Origin: Candidatus Hydrogenedentota bacterium
GTDB taxonomy: Bacteria; Hydrogenedentota; Hydrogenedentia; Hydrogenedentales; SLHB01
Assembly: GCA_035416745.1 (NCBI GenBank)
Contig: DAOLNV010000127.1
Coordinates: forward strand, 1-8,590
Reading direction: 5' to 3'
DNA length: 8,590 nucleotides
In this document: piece by piece, positions 1 through 6,529 of the stretch
Numbering within the stretch: position 1 is the stretch's first letter
Layout of the letters: each line of letters opens with the position of its first letter
Notes under the pieces: model-generated
Database searches by the model: none
The model's input: only the letters and a program-made list of their open reading frames with translations
Told to the model about the DNA's origin: nothing
Position numbers and translations under genes: made by a program

Positions 1-2433
1 GCCGAACCGGCGGAGCTTTTCGAACGGCTCTTTGGCGGCGCGATACGATTGGACCCGGATATTCACCGCCAGGTTCGGGAAGGAGAGCCGGGCAAACGGC
101 ACTACGTCGACCACGACGGGGACGGACGCCCGGAGGAAGTCTGGTTCATCGATACGGACACCCGGCATCCCGAGGGCAGGCGGCCGGTTCTGGTCCGTGT
201 GATTGACGAAGACGGCGATCTCGAGGCCGGAGACGAACCCGATTACGACAGCGATCTTTATCTGGCCGATTGGAACGCGGACGGCACAGTCAATGTCGTA
301 TGCGACTACACGGACCGGACGGGCGCTAACGAAGTCAGCGAGATGGCGTTCTATTTCCCGCGCGGCGAGAGCGTGATGTGCTGGTATGGCGAAGATGTGG
401 GCGACGACAACCTTCTGTGGTACGACGCCGCTTACACGTACGACCAGCGGCTTTGCCAGGGGCGCACCCATTTCGGCGGCGACGAGCTCTTCTGCGCCTT
501 CGTCCTCGAGCCGGGCAGCCCCGAGTGGGTGCCGCAATGGGAGAATCCCTTTACCTTCTACGACCACGACCACGATGGAGTGACCGAGGAAGTCATCCGC
601 ATCGAGGGCACGGGCAACGTCGTCAAGAACCTTCGCTACAGTTTCGATGCGGACAACGACGCCACATGGGACCAGCCCCGGGACTTCGACGTGTCGGTTA
701 CCGCGCACGCGGGCGAGGGACAAGGCTTTGATCTTCGATACGCGACCCGGCGCGTGCTTCGCGGGGTCCCCACCGGACCGTTTCTCGCCTATCACACGGT
801 GCCGGGGTTCGCCATCGAGACCCGGTGGGACAAGCGTATGCTCACGTGGGACGAGATCGACCGTAACGTGGATCGCGACGGCGCCGCGGATACTATGGAA
901 CGATGGGAGGGCGTTATCGCCAAGGGCAACGAGGCTTTTCCGCAGGTGGGAGGCCCGAGTTCGGGACCGTTCAACAACCGCTTCGAATTGGCAGGGAGTC
1001 CGGGTCTCATCCGGCTTTATTACGCGCCCGTGGACCAGCGCCTCCACCTGTTGGGGGCAGAAACGATTTGGCTCGCGGCAGATCCGAATCACGACGGCAC
1101 GGCGGACATGCGCTACACCTACACCGATTCGGATGGCGATGGCCGGATCGATGTGTGGGAACTGGATGCGGACGGCGACGGGACCGCTGATGACCGGTGG
1201 ACATCCACGGCGGAGTGCACGGACGTAGCGTACGATTGGGGCCAGGTTCAAGCGATGATGATACCCGTCCTCGAAACGGCGCCGGGGCAGCTTTTTGTGC
1301 TCGCCTCACGCCTTCGCGAGGCTCTTGTTGCGAAAGGCGGCAGCGGCGGCGACCCTGTCTGGGCACTGGTGGATTCGGACTTCGCCGCCGAGGCGATCCG
1401 CGAGGAATTCCGGGAGGACTACCTCCAAAGCAACGAATCGCTTCGGTTCTACCTGGATATTGTCAAAGATCGGCTGATTCTGGCGCTGAAGAGAGCGCAC
1501 GACGACCCCGGGTTCTGGGAAAGGTTCAACGCTATGCGCGGAGCGGGAGACCTCGAGGGGATGCGCGGACTGGTCGAAAAGACCTTTACCATCACGACTG
1601 CCGCTCCGGATTTTGGAGAGTGGCGGGCGTCCAGACTGGCGGCATTTGCCCGGCCCAAAGTGGCTTGGGCGCAGGACTGGGTGCCGCCGAATATCGGCTG
1701 GGAATCGGAGCTGGCGGGGTACCGGGTGTATTGGGGCCAGTTCGATTTCTTCGGTAAACAGCAACGGGCGCTGGTAATGCCGGCGTTCGGGAATGGCGCG
1801 AGCTATCACGCGGAACAGCCGTGGGGCATGGACGCGCTGCACGTGAACCAGACCGGCGGGCTCGGAGCAGTCACCCTCTACGCCAGCGGCCAGGCGTATC
1901 CCGTGTACAGCCCCGAGGGCAAGGGCGCAATTGTCTGGTCGAAACGTTTTATCAGTATGGATGACGCCTCGGTCACGGTCGAGGTGACGGCCGAGAATGT
2001 GGGCCCTCAGGAGGCACCCTATACGGTCCGGTTCACCTGCTCCGCCCTGGCGGACCGGCCCGACTCGCCCATCGAAGTCGTGGTGGATGGCGGGCCAGCG
2101 GATGTTCCCATCGAGCTCGGCATTGGCATCACGCGGATGGCTCAAGAAACCTTTGCGATAGATACCGCAGCGGGCGTAATGGGCAGTTGGGGCGTACAGG
2201 GGACCGATATCGGGTGGATCGGACTCGGAGTAGTCTTCCCGCCAAAGCTGTTCGTGAGGGCGATGGATTCCGAAGCCGAGCATGAGGTGATTCTGGCCGC
2301 GAAGGCAGGCGTGCCCTTGCGGTACCACATCCAGGGCGATTGGTTGCGTGGACGGACCTTCCCGCGCTCGCCGGTGCTCCGCAACTGGATGGACGACCTC
2401 CGGCGAACGGCCCTCAACGCGAAGTTGCGGTAG
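1..2433 (+). CDS. Large acidic-repeat protein with C-terminal DUF4861-like region (5' partial)
   Basis: The frame is open to the left edge, and the residues before the first possible start (TTG at 49) read as normal coding sequence, so the true start lies upstream. There are 810 visible residues, numbered here from the first codon. Residues about 35-400 carry about nine Asp-rich, calcium-loop-like motifs: DHDGDGRPEE at 37, DWNADGTVN at 90, DHDHDGVTEE at 188, DRDGAADTME at 291, DPNHDGTADM at 361, then two in tandem at 376-398 (DSDGDGRID and DADGDGTADD). They resemble EF-hand, dockerin or thrombospondin type 3 loops, so calcium binding is inferred. Residues about 411-536 look helical. Residues about 560-800 resemble DUF4861: a WESELAGYRVYWG opening, FDFFGK, a YH...WGMD segment, QTGGLGA, and GVPLRYHIQGDW near the end. 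DUF4861 proteins occur in polysaccharide-utilisation loci but have no firmly known activity. No membrane segment is seen; export cannot be judged without the N-terminus. The coding call is very sure; the family call is from memory of motifs and moderate. Confidence 0.85.
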   Translation, partial: AEPAELFERLFGGAIRLDPDIHRQVREGEPGKRHYVDHDGDGRPEEVWFIDTDTRHPEGRRPVLVRVIDEDGDLEAGDEPDYDSDLYLADWNADGTVNVVCDYTDRTGANEVSEMAFYFPRGESVMCWYGEDVGDDNLLWYDAAYTYDQRLCQGRTHFGGDELFCAFVLEPGSPEWVPQWENPFTFYDHDHDGVTEEVIRIEGTGNVVKNLRYSFDADNDATWDQPRDFDVSVTAHAGEGQGFDLRYATRRVLRGVPTGPFLAYHTVPGFAIETRWDKRMLTWDEIDRNVDRDGAADTMERWEGVIAKGNEAFPQVGGPSSGPFNNRFELAGSPGLIRLYYAPVDQRLHLLGAETIWLAADPNHDGTADMRYTYTDSDGDGRIDVWELDADGDGTADDRWTSTAECTDVAYDWGQVQAMMIPVLETAPGQLFVLASRLREALVAKGGSGGDPVWALVDSDFAAEAIREEFREDYLQSNESLRFYLDIVKDRLILALKRAHDDPGFWERFNAMRGAGDLEGMRGLVEKTFTITTAAPDFGEWRASRLAAFARPKVAWAQDWVPPNIGWESELAGYRVYWGQFDFFGKQQRALVMPAFGNGASYHAEQPWGMDALHVNQTGGLGAVTLYASGQAYPVYSPEGKGAIVWSKRFISMDDASVTVEVTAENVGPQEAPYTVRFTCSALADRPDSPIEVVVDGGPADVPIELGIGITRMAQETFAIDTAAGVMGSWGVQGTDIGWIGLGVVFPPKLFVRAMDSEAEHEVILAAKAGVPLRYHIQGDWLRGRTFPRSPVLRNWMDDLRRTALNAKLR

Positions 2434-2452
2434 CTCATTCCCGGCAACACGA

Positions 2453-2482
2453 TCGACTATGCGGACCCGTATGCGATAGTAT
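2453..2482 (+). promoter_or_regulatory. Weak candidate promoter for the DUF1080 gene
   Basis: In the 107-base gap before the DUF1080 gene, TCGACT (2453-2458) and TAGTAT (2477-2482) are 18 bases apart. Each matches the sigma70 consensus at four of six positions. This is the best pair I found in the gap but it is poor. The gene could instead be read through from the upstream gene, since no terminator hairpin with a T-run is visible after 2433. Confidence 0.2.
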
Positions 2483-2527
2483 GAGCGTGCGGTCCTGACG
2501 CGAAAACATTCGTTAGAAACTGATTGC

Positions 2528-2534
2528 AAAGGGG
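2528..2534 (+). promoter_or_regulatory. Ribosome binding site of the DUF1080 gene
   Basis: AAAGGGG sits six bases before the ATG at 2541. It is purine-rich and well placed, and supports that start together with the signal peptide that follows. Confidence 0.6.
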
Positions 2535-2540
2535 AAAACG

Positions 2541-3272
2541 ATGAAACACCATACAATCCTGCTGACAGCAGCTTCTCTTGTGATTCTGGCGGGCCAGGCG
2601 GCGGCCCAGGACGCCGGGAGCCCGCAGTTTGTCGAGCTCTTCAACGGCAAGGACCTCTCGGGATGGGTCGATGTGAACACCAGCAACGAGACCTGGTCAG
2701 TGCGCGACGGGTTGCTGGTGTGCAGCGGAAACCCGATTGGGGTCATGCGCAGCGAGAAACAGTACGAGAACTTCATTCTGCACATCGAATGGCGCCACAT
2801 GCAGGCGGGCGGAAACTCGGGCGTGTTCGTGTGGTGCGAGGGAACGGTCCCCGAGGGCAGCCAGTTGCCCAAGGGCGTTGAGGTGCAGATGCTCGAACTC
2901 GACTGGGTCAACCAGAACAAGGGCGCGAACGGCGAGCTGCCTCCTATTGCCTACGTGCACGGAGAATTGTTTGGGGCAAACGGAGCAACGACGGTTCCCG
3001 ATAACCCGCGCGGCAGCCGCAGCAAATCCATCGAAAACCGCTGCAAAGGCAAAGGCGAATGGAACGTCTATGACGTGATCTGCGTGGACGGGGTCATCAA
3101 ACTAGCGGTGAACGGCAAGTTCGTCAACGGCATCAGCGGGTCATCGGTGAAGAAAGGCTATCTCTGCCTGGAGTCCGAGGGCTCGGAGATTCACTTCCGC
3201 AACATCCGTATTCTCGAGTTGCCGCCGGGTGTCATTACCCCCGAGCAGACCGCGCCCGTCGTGGAACCGTAG
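2541..3272 (+). CDS. Secreted DUF1080 (3-keto-disaccharide hydrolase family) protein
   Basis: 243 residues. The N-terminus is a Sec signal peptide: a short positive start (MKHH), a hydrophobic core and an AAA cleavage motif at 20-22, giving a mature start near Q23. The rest is one DUF1080 domain (PF06439, about 30-227), the usual length for a single-domain member. Hallmarks are LFNGKDLSGW (33-42), the W-S-V-R-D-G-L-L-V strand (52-60), GGNSGVFVW (90-98), VEVQMLE (113-119), GEWNVYDVICVDG (172-184), VNGKFVNG (190-197) and a closing SEIHFRNIRILEL (215-227). The fold is a concanavalin-like jelly roll. Some family members cleave 3-keto-glycosides made by Gfo/Idh/MocA-type dehydrogenases; many others are uncharacterised, so the substrate here is unknown. 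No such dehydrogenase is encoded in the window. It lies 107 bases after the DUF4861-like gene on the same strand and is convergent with the Kelch gene. Confidence 0.93.
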   Translation: MKHHTILLTAASLVILAGQAAAQDAGSPQFVELFNGKDLSGWVDVNTSNETWSVRDGLLVCSGNPIGVMRSEKQYENFILHIEWRHMQAGGNSGVFVWCEGTVPEGSQLPKGVEVQMLELDWVNQNKGANGELPPIAYVHGELFGANGATTVPDNPRGSRSKSIENRCKGKGEWNVYDVICVDGVIKLAVNGKFVNGISGSSVKKGYLCLESEGSEIHFRNIRILELPPGVITPEQTAPVVEP

Positions 3273-3305
3273 CCGAGCGGCGCGGCCGGGCCAGAAGAGT
3301 CTTCG

Positions 3306-4313
3306 CTATTCGCCCGCAAACCAGTCCGGCGGGATGTAGAGCGACCAGACTTCGTTGTTGAGAGGCGGTATCATGCCTCCCGCCACCCAGAGCTTGTCAT
3401 CGAGCACGAAAACCGAGTGTTCATGGCGTTCGCGCCACATGACGCTGGATTCCAGCTTCGCCCAGGTCTTGCCGTCCTTGGAATGCCATGCGTCAGCCCA
3501 GTTCGTTGAGGGGTTGTTTGACCACCCCCCGATGACCCACATCCGGTCGCGGTACACGGCCGACGAGAACCATAGCCTGGGATGCCATGGCGCGGCCTCG
3601 GTGGCGCAGGTCCATGTTTTGCCGTCTTCAGTGACCCAGACGTCGTTCAGCGCGGCATATTCCGGGACGTAGTTGCCGCCGCCGAACACGTACATCTTGC
3701 CGTCGAGCACAGCAGCCTGATGGTAGCCTCGCGGCGGCCACCCCGCGTTGGCGGTGACCTGTTCCCACTGCACGCCGTCCGCGGAGCACCAGACATCGTT
3801 TTTCAGGCTCGACGCGTCGCCGAAGTAGTAGTTCTCGGTACCTCCCAACAGCCACATCTTGCCCTTGAACTCGACCAGAGCCGCGGCGAGCCGGGGCGAC
3901 CATCCAGCGTTGGGCGTAGCCTGTTGCCAAGCGGCGCCATCGGCCGACCACCACACCTGGTTCGATGCGGAATGGCCGGGCAGGCGTCCGTTGTACCATC
4001 CGCCCATGATCCACATTTTGTCGTTGAAGGCGATGGTCATCGGGAGATCGCTATGAATCCACGGGGCAGCGTCGAGCACGCGCGTCCAGGTCTTGCCGTC
4101 GGGGGAACTCCAGACGTCGCGCGGGGGCGCTTCATAGGATTGAAACCAGCCCCCGAACAGCCATAAGCGGCCGTTGTAAGCCACTTCGCCGGCCGAGTCC
4201 CGCGGCGTCCATTCGGCGGACTCGGTCACGCGGACCCAGTCGGGCGCCTGTTTTTGTGCGGACGCCGTGACTCCGAACAGGGAGGCAATCAAGGCTACAA
4301 GGAGGATCTTCAT
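3306..4313 (-). CDS. Secreted six-bladed Kelch-repeat beta-propeller protein
   Basis: 335 residues. I chose the ATG at 4313 because it begins a clear Sec signal peptide (MKILLVALIASLFGVTASA, cleavage after residue 19) and has AGGGGT just upstream. A longer frame reaches 4514 but would run across the promoter and gives an untypical leader. Six Kelch blades follow, each with a hydrophobic strand ending in GG: LWLFGG (50-55), MWIMGG (100-105), MWLLGG (153-158), MYVFGG (207-212), MWVIGG (258-263) and LWVAGG (308-313). Each is followed by an N/D-x-V/A-W strand, such as RDVW, NQVW, NDVW, NDVW, ADAW and NEVW. Five blades also have an S/T-x-D-G-x-x-W turn. Kelch propellers of this kind bind proteins or glycans. 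The copper-ligand pattern of galactose oxidase is not evident, so I infer a binding or accessory role. It is divergent from the sialidase-like gene and convergent with DUF1080 across 33 bases that hold no convincing terminator. Confidence 0.92.
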   Translation of the reverse strand: MKILLVALIASLFGVTASAQKQAPDWVRVTESAEWTPRDSAGEVAYNGRLWLFGGWFQSYEAPPRDVWSSPDGKTWTRVLDAAPWIHSDLPMTIAFNDKMWIMGGWYNGRLPGHSASNQVWWSADGAAWQQATPNAGWSPRLAAALVEFKGKMWLLGGTENYYFGDASSLKNDVWCSADGVQWEQVTANAGWPPRGYHQAAVLDGKMYVFGGGNYVPEYAALNDVWVTEDGKTWTCATEAAPWHPRLWFSSAVYRDRMWVIGGWSNNPSTNWADAWHSKDGKTWAKLESSVMWRERHEHSVFVLDDKLWVAGGMIPPLNNEVWSLYIPPDWFAGE

Positions 4314-4319
4314 GGCAGC

Positions 4320-4325
4320 ACCCCT
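4320..4325 (-). promoter_or_regulatory. Ribosome binding site of the Kelch gene
   Basis: On the minus strand AGGGGT precedes the ATG at 4313 with six bases between. It decides the internal start in favour of the signal-peptide methionine over the upstream in-frame ATG at 4514. Confidence 0.55.
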
Positions 4326-4347
4326 AATCTTCCGCTCTTGAGACGGC

Positions 4348-4362
4348 ACGGGCGGGGCCCGT
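4348..4362 (-). promoter_or_regulatory. GC-rich hairpin in the Kelch mRNA leader
   Basis: The bases ACGGGC and GCCCGT flank a three-base loop, giving a six-pair GC-rich stem. It lies about 20 bases into the leader predicted from the promoter at 4390-4418. There is no T-run, so it is not a typical intrinsic terminator. It could be a leader structure or a protein-binding palindrome, or chance in GC-rich DNA. Confidence 0.3.
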
Positions 4363-4389
4363 CCTGCCCGCGTTGTCAGACTCGTTGCG

Positions 4390-4418
4390 ATTCTAGCCGC
4401 CTCAGCCAATTGCGTCAA
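4390..4418 (-). promoter_or_regulatory. Sigma70-like promoter for the Kelch gene
   Basis: On the minus strand TTGACG (4418-4413) and TAGAAT (4395-4390) are 17 bases apart. Each differs from consensus at one position and the spacing is optimal. Transcription would begin near 4383, giving a leader of about 70 bases before the ATG at 4313. This strongly disfavours the in-frame ATG at 4514, which lies upstream of the promoter. Confidence 0.6.
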
Positions 4419-4529
4419 TTCTGCTTGATGGAGGCGATGCCGGTTAGCTTGTGGGCAACGCAGGAGGTATTGCTCGTGCCGTGGCGCGCTCGGTAAGGCC
4501 CTGTTTTCATTCATGGGCCGCGGAGTGAC

Positions 4530-4558
4530 TTGACTGCATTCAGGCAGCCGGGCATAGT
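4530..4558 (+). promoter_or_regulatory. Sigma70-like promoter for the sialidase-like operon
   Basis: TTGACT (4530-4535) and CATAGT (4553-4558) are separated by 17 bases. The -35 matches at five of six positions and the -10 at four of six. Transcription would begin near 4565, about 50 bases before the ATG at 4618. The possible TTG start at 4567 would then lie at the very 5' end of the message without a ribosome binding site. Confidence 0.45.
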
Positions 4559-4604
4559 GATGTAACTTGGCGCCAAAGAACGGGGTTTGGCATTCTCAAA
4601 GCGC

Positions 4605-4609
4605 AGGAG
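4605..4609 (+). promoter_or_regulatory. Ribosome binding site of the sialidase-like gene
   Basis: AGGAG ends eight bases before the ATG at 4618; a second AGGAG at 4612-4616 is too close to the start to be the main site. This supports the ATG at 4618 over the TTG at 4567. Confidence 0.6.
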
Positions 4610-4617
4610 ACAGGAGC

Positions 4618-5646
4618 ATGGGATCATCCTTGGTGTGTATGATTGTCGCTCTTGGGTCGATGGTTACGGCTGCCGATGAAAGCCCTTTTCACCTTGTTGT
4701 AGCCCCTGTCGGTCCGCAGAATCCGCGTAACAGCGAAGCGGATATCATTCCTCTCAAAGACGGTTCGCTCTTGTTGGGGTGGACCGAGTTCTACGCGGGA
4801 AGCGGGGCCGATCACGGCCCGGCGCGCATCTCGGGCAAGCTATCGACGGACGGGGGCCGCTCGTGGGGCGAAAAATTCACGCTCGTTGAGAATGACGGCG
4901 GCTGCAACGTCATGGAAGTGAACTTCCTTCGCCTCCGCGACGACCGCATCGCCTTGTTCTATTGTCAGAAGAACACCGAGAGCACCGACTGCCGCGTGAT
5001 GATGCGCAGTTCTGCTGACGAGGGCAAGACGTGGGTGAATCCCAAACAGCTCAGCCCCGAAGCCAAGTACACGGGGCTCACCAATGGCCGTTCCATCCGG
5101 CTCGCGTCGGGCCGGATACTCCTGGAAGCCTGGGAGGGCGGCGATAGTTACTGCTACCTTTCGGACGATGACGGCGAGACGTGGCGCGCCTCGCAACGGG
5201 TAAAACCCGGCGATGGCTGCTGGGAGCCCGCGTGCATCGAGCTCAAGGACGACCGCGTCTTGATGCTTATGCGGACCCAGCTGGGCGGACAGTACCAGAG
5301 CTTTTCGAGCGACGGCGGCGAGACCTGGAGCAGTCCTGAGCCGACCGCGCTGGCCGGCACGGCCGCGCCGGTCTCGGTCAGCCGCATTCCCACGACGGGC
5401 CATCTTCTGGCGATCTGGAATCACAACCCCGGGGCGTCGAGCCGGAATCCGCTCACCGCGGCCGTCTCGAAGGATGAGGCGAAGACCTGGGAAGGTTTCC
5501 GCAACATCGAGGAGGGACCCGGCGACGCCTGGGCGTATCCCGCGGTTACGTGGATCAACGACCAGGCTTATTTGACCTATTTTAATTACACGGGCGGACT
5601 CTCGCTGCAATTCAAGATTCTTCCCGCAGCGTGGTTTTACGAGTGA
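4618..5646 (+). CDS. Secreted sialidase-like (BNR/Asp-box) beta-propeller, probable exo-glycosidase
   Basis: 342 residues from the ATG at 4618, chosen for its ribosome binding site and because it starts a signal peptide (MGSSLVCMIVALGSMVTA, cleavage near 18-19). The mature protein fits the BNR_2 sialidase-like family (PF13088). Asp boxes (S-x-D-x-G-x-T/S-W) are visible at 76-83 (STDGGRSW), 132-139 (SADEGKTW), 182-189 (SDDDGETW) and 230-237 (SSDGGETW), with a degenerate one at 284-291 (SKDEAKTW). Candidate active-site residues, placed by analogy and not by alignment, are R37, R219 and R276 (arginine triad), D66 (acid/base), E203 in WEPA and Y307 in the AYPAV segment. If these hold, it is a potential exo-acting glycosidase. 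Many environmental members of the family are annotated as sialidases without proof, so sialic acid as substrate is not established. The Tat-exported gene follows 37 bases later and is probably in the same transcript. Confidence 0.9.
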   Translation: MGSSLVCMIVALGSMVTAADESPFHLVVAPVGPQNPRNSEADIIPLKDGSLLLGWTEFYAGSGADHGPARISGKLSTDGGRSWGEKFTLVENDGGCNVMEVNFLRLRDDRIALFYCQKNTESTDCRVMMRSSADEGKTWVNPKQLSPEAKYTGLTNGRSIRLASGRILLEAWEGGDSYCYLSDDDGETWRASQRVKPGDGCWEPACIELKDDRVLMLMRTQLGGQYQSFSSDGGETWSSPEPTALAGTAAPVSVSRIPTTGHLLAIWNHNPGASSRNPLTAAVSKDEAKTWEGFRNIEEGPGDAWAYPAVTWINDQAYLTYFNYTGGLSLQFKILPAAWFYE

Positions 5647-5672
5647 CGCACGGCGGCAGCAAGTACCTGCAA

Positions 5673-5676
5673 AGGA
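5673..5676 (+). promoter_or_regulatory. Ribosome binding site of the Tat-exported protein gene
   Basis: AGGA, within AAAGGAAA, precedes the ATG at 5684 with seven bases between. The 37-base gap after the sialidase-like gene has no separate promoter that I can see, which fits co-transcription. Confidence 0.5.
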
Positions 5677-5683
5677 AACAGCC

Positions 5684-6529
5684 ATGAAAACGACACGGCG
5701 TGAAGCAATCCTGGCGGCGGCCGCAGGAGCCGTAACTCTTCGGACGGGGATTTTGCACGCGGCGGAAACCGAACCCTCATCGGAGGAGCCAAGTCCCGCA
5801 TTTGCGATGCCGCCCCTGGATTACGGGCTTTCCTTTATCTGCAATCCGGCTCCGGCAAACTCCGTCCGGTTCTGGGTCGAAAGCCGTACCCGCATTATCG
5901 ACGATGCGGCGGATACCTGGGTCGATTACTACCAGTGCGCGTCGTGCAAGAGCGAGCACACCTTTGCCGAAAAAGACCTGTTCAGCCAGGACAACTATGA
6001 TTTCCTCCCGGTCTTCGGCGGAGGGTTCTGTTTGGTCTTCCGGCGTCCCGCGCACCTGAGCGACCGGTACCGCCTAGTCAAGACCGTGGAAGAGATGTGG
6101 GGCGTGCCCTCGTTGCGGCTGCGTGAAGCGCCCACCGTATCGGTTCTCCGCACGTGGGAGGAAATCCGCGACGTGACGGCCGCGGCCATCCCCATCGTGA
6201 CGCAAACGACACTCTGGAACGACGAAACCGGCCTCCGCGCCATCATCGAGTGTCCCACCAAGACCATGAACATCAGTATCGACAAGCAAGTCTACCAGGT
6301 GGACACCGGTCCTATCGCCTACCCGGATCTCTCGAAGCGATACGAGCAGCCCATCGACTGCCTCAACCTCGCGTTCATAGCGTTCAACGCGCCTGATTTC
6401 GCGGATTTCGTTGTCGAACAGCCCACGCCCGTGGTAGTCGACGGCGAAGAAAAGGCGCAGATCTACCACTTCTCGAACCCGTTCAGCCTGCCGGCCAGGA
6501 ACACCGTGTTCGCGCTCGGGAAACTGTAA
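5684..6529 (+). CDS. Tat-exported protein of unknown function with a CxxC motif
   Basis: 281 residues; I do not recognise the family. The N-terminus is a twin-arginine signal: MKTTRREAIL, then an alanine-rich hydrophobic stretch (10-19), ending near LHAAETE (25-30). A low-complexity Ser/Glu/Pro linker (29-38) leads to a mixed, probably beta-rich domain rich in aromatic residues. Six cysteines are present in the mature part: C53, C85 and C88 (QCASCKSEHTF), C116, C190 and C226. The C85-C88 pair is followed by lysine, so it is not a c-type haem site (CxxCH); a disulfide or a metal site is possible. No membrane segment is seen after the signal. Tat export usually implies folding or cofactor insertion before export, an inference here. 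It follows the sialidase-like gene by 37 bases with its own ribosome binding site. Its TAA is immediately followed by the reverse-strand stop of the GH2 gene. Confidence 0.88.
   Translation: MKTTRREAILAAAAGAVTLRTGILHAAETEPSSEEPSPAFAMPPLDYGLSFICNPAPANSVRFWVESRTRIIDDAADTWVDYYQCASCKSEHTFAEKDLFSQDNYDFLPVFGGGFCLVFRRPAHLSDRYRLVKTVEEMWGVPSLRLREAPTVSVLRTWEEIRDVTAAAIPIVTQTTLWNDETGLRAIIECPTKTMNISIDKQVYQVDTGPIAYPDLSKRYEQPIDCLNLAFIAFNAPDFADFVVEQPTPVVVDGEEKAQIYHFSNPFSLPARNTVFALGKL

Larger units (their letters stand above)
4314..4617. other. Divergent intergenic control region between the Kelch and sialidase-like genes
   Basis: 304 bases without a convincing gene. It contains a leftward promoter (4390-4418) and a rightward promoter (4530-4558), 111 bases apart between the inner ends, plus a GC-rich hairpin in the Kelch leader (4348-4362) and the ribosome binding sites of both genes. 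The frames that cross it have no signal peptide, start signal or domain. I see no RNA gene or clear operator repeat in the 4419-4529 core. Confidence 0.7.

Noticed and set aside
1306..2556. Long open frame (about 416 codons) on the minus strand inside the first gene
   Set aside because: It is antisense to a clearly coding frame with recognisable motifs, has no signal peptide or domain, and long antisense frames are common in GC-rich coding DNA.
3273..3305. Possible bidirectional terminator between the DUF1080 and Kelch genes
   Set aside because: Only a GC-rich near-palindrome and a short GAAG/CTTC pairing are present, with no T-run on either strand.
4431..4496. 22-codon open frame in the divergent region
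   Set aside because: It has no ribosome binding site, lies between the two promoters, and its composition gives no sign of a peptide gene.
4314..4514. N-terminal extension of the Kelch protein to the ATG at 4514
   Set aside because: It would place the signal peptide 67 residues inside the protein and run across a good promoter at 4390-4418. The ATG at 4313 has its own ribosome binding site.
4567..4617. TTG start giving 17 extra residues on the sialidase-like protein
   Set aside because: The extension is polar and would mask the signal peptide. The TTG lies almost at the predicted transcription start, while the ATG at 4618 has AGGAG at proper spacing.
5936..5950. CxxC in the Tat protein as a c-type haem site
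   Set aside because: The residue after the second cysteine is lysine, not histidine, so the CxxCH haem motif is absent.
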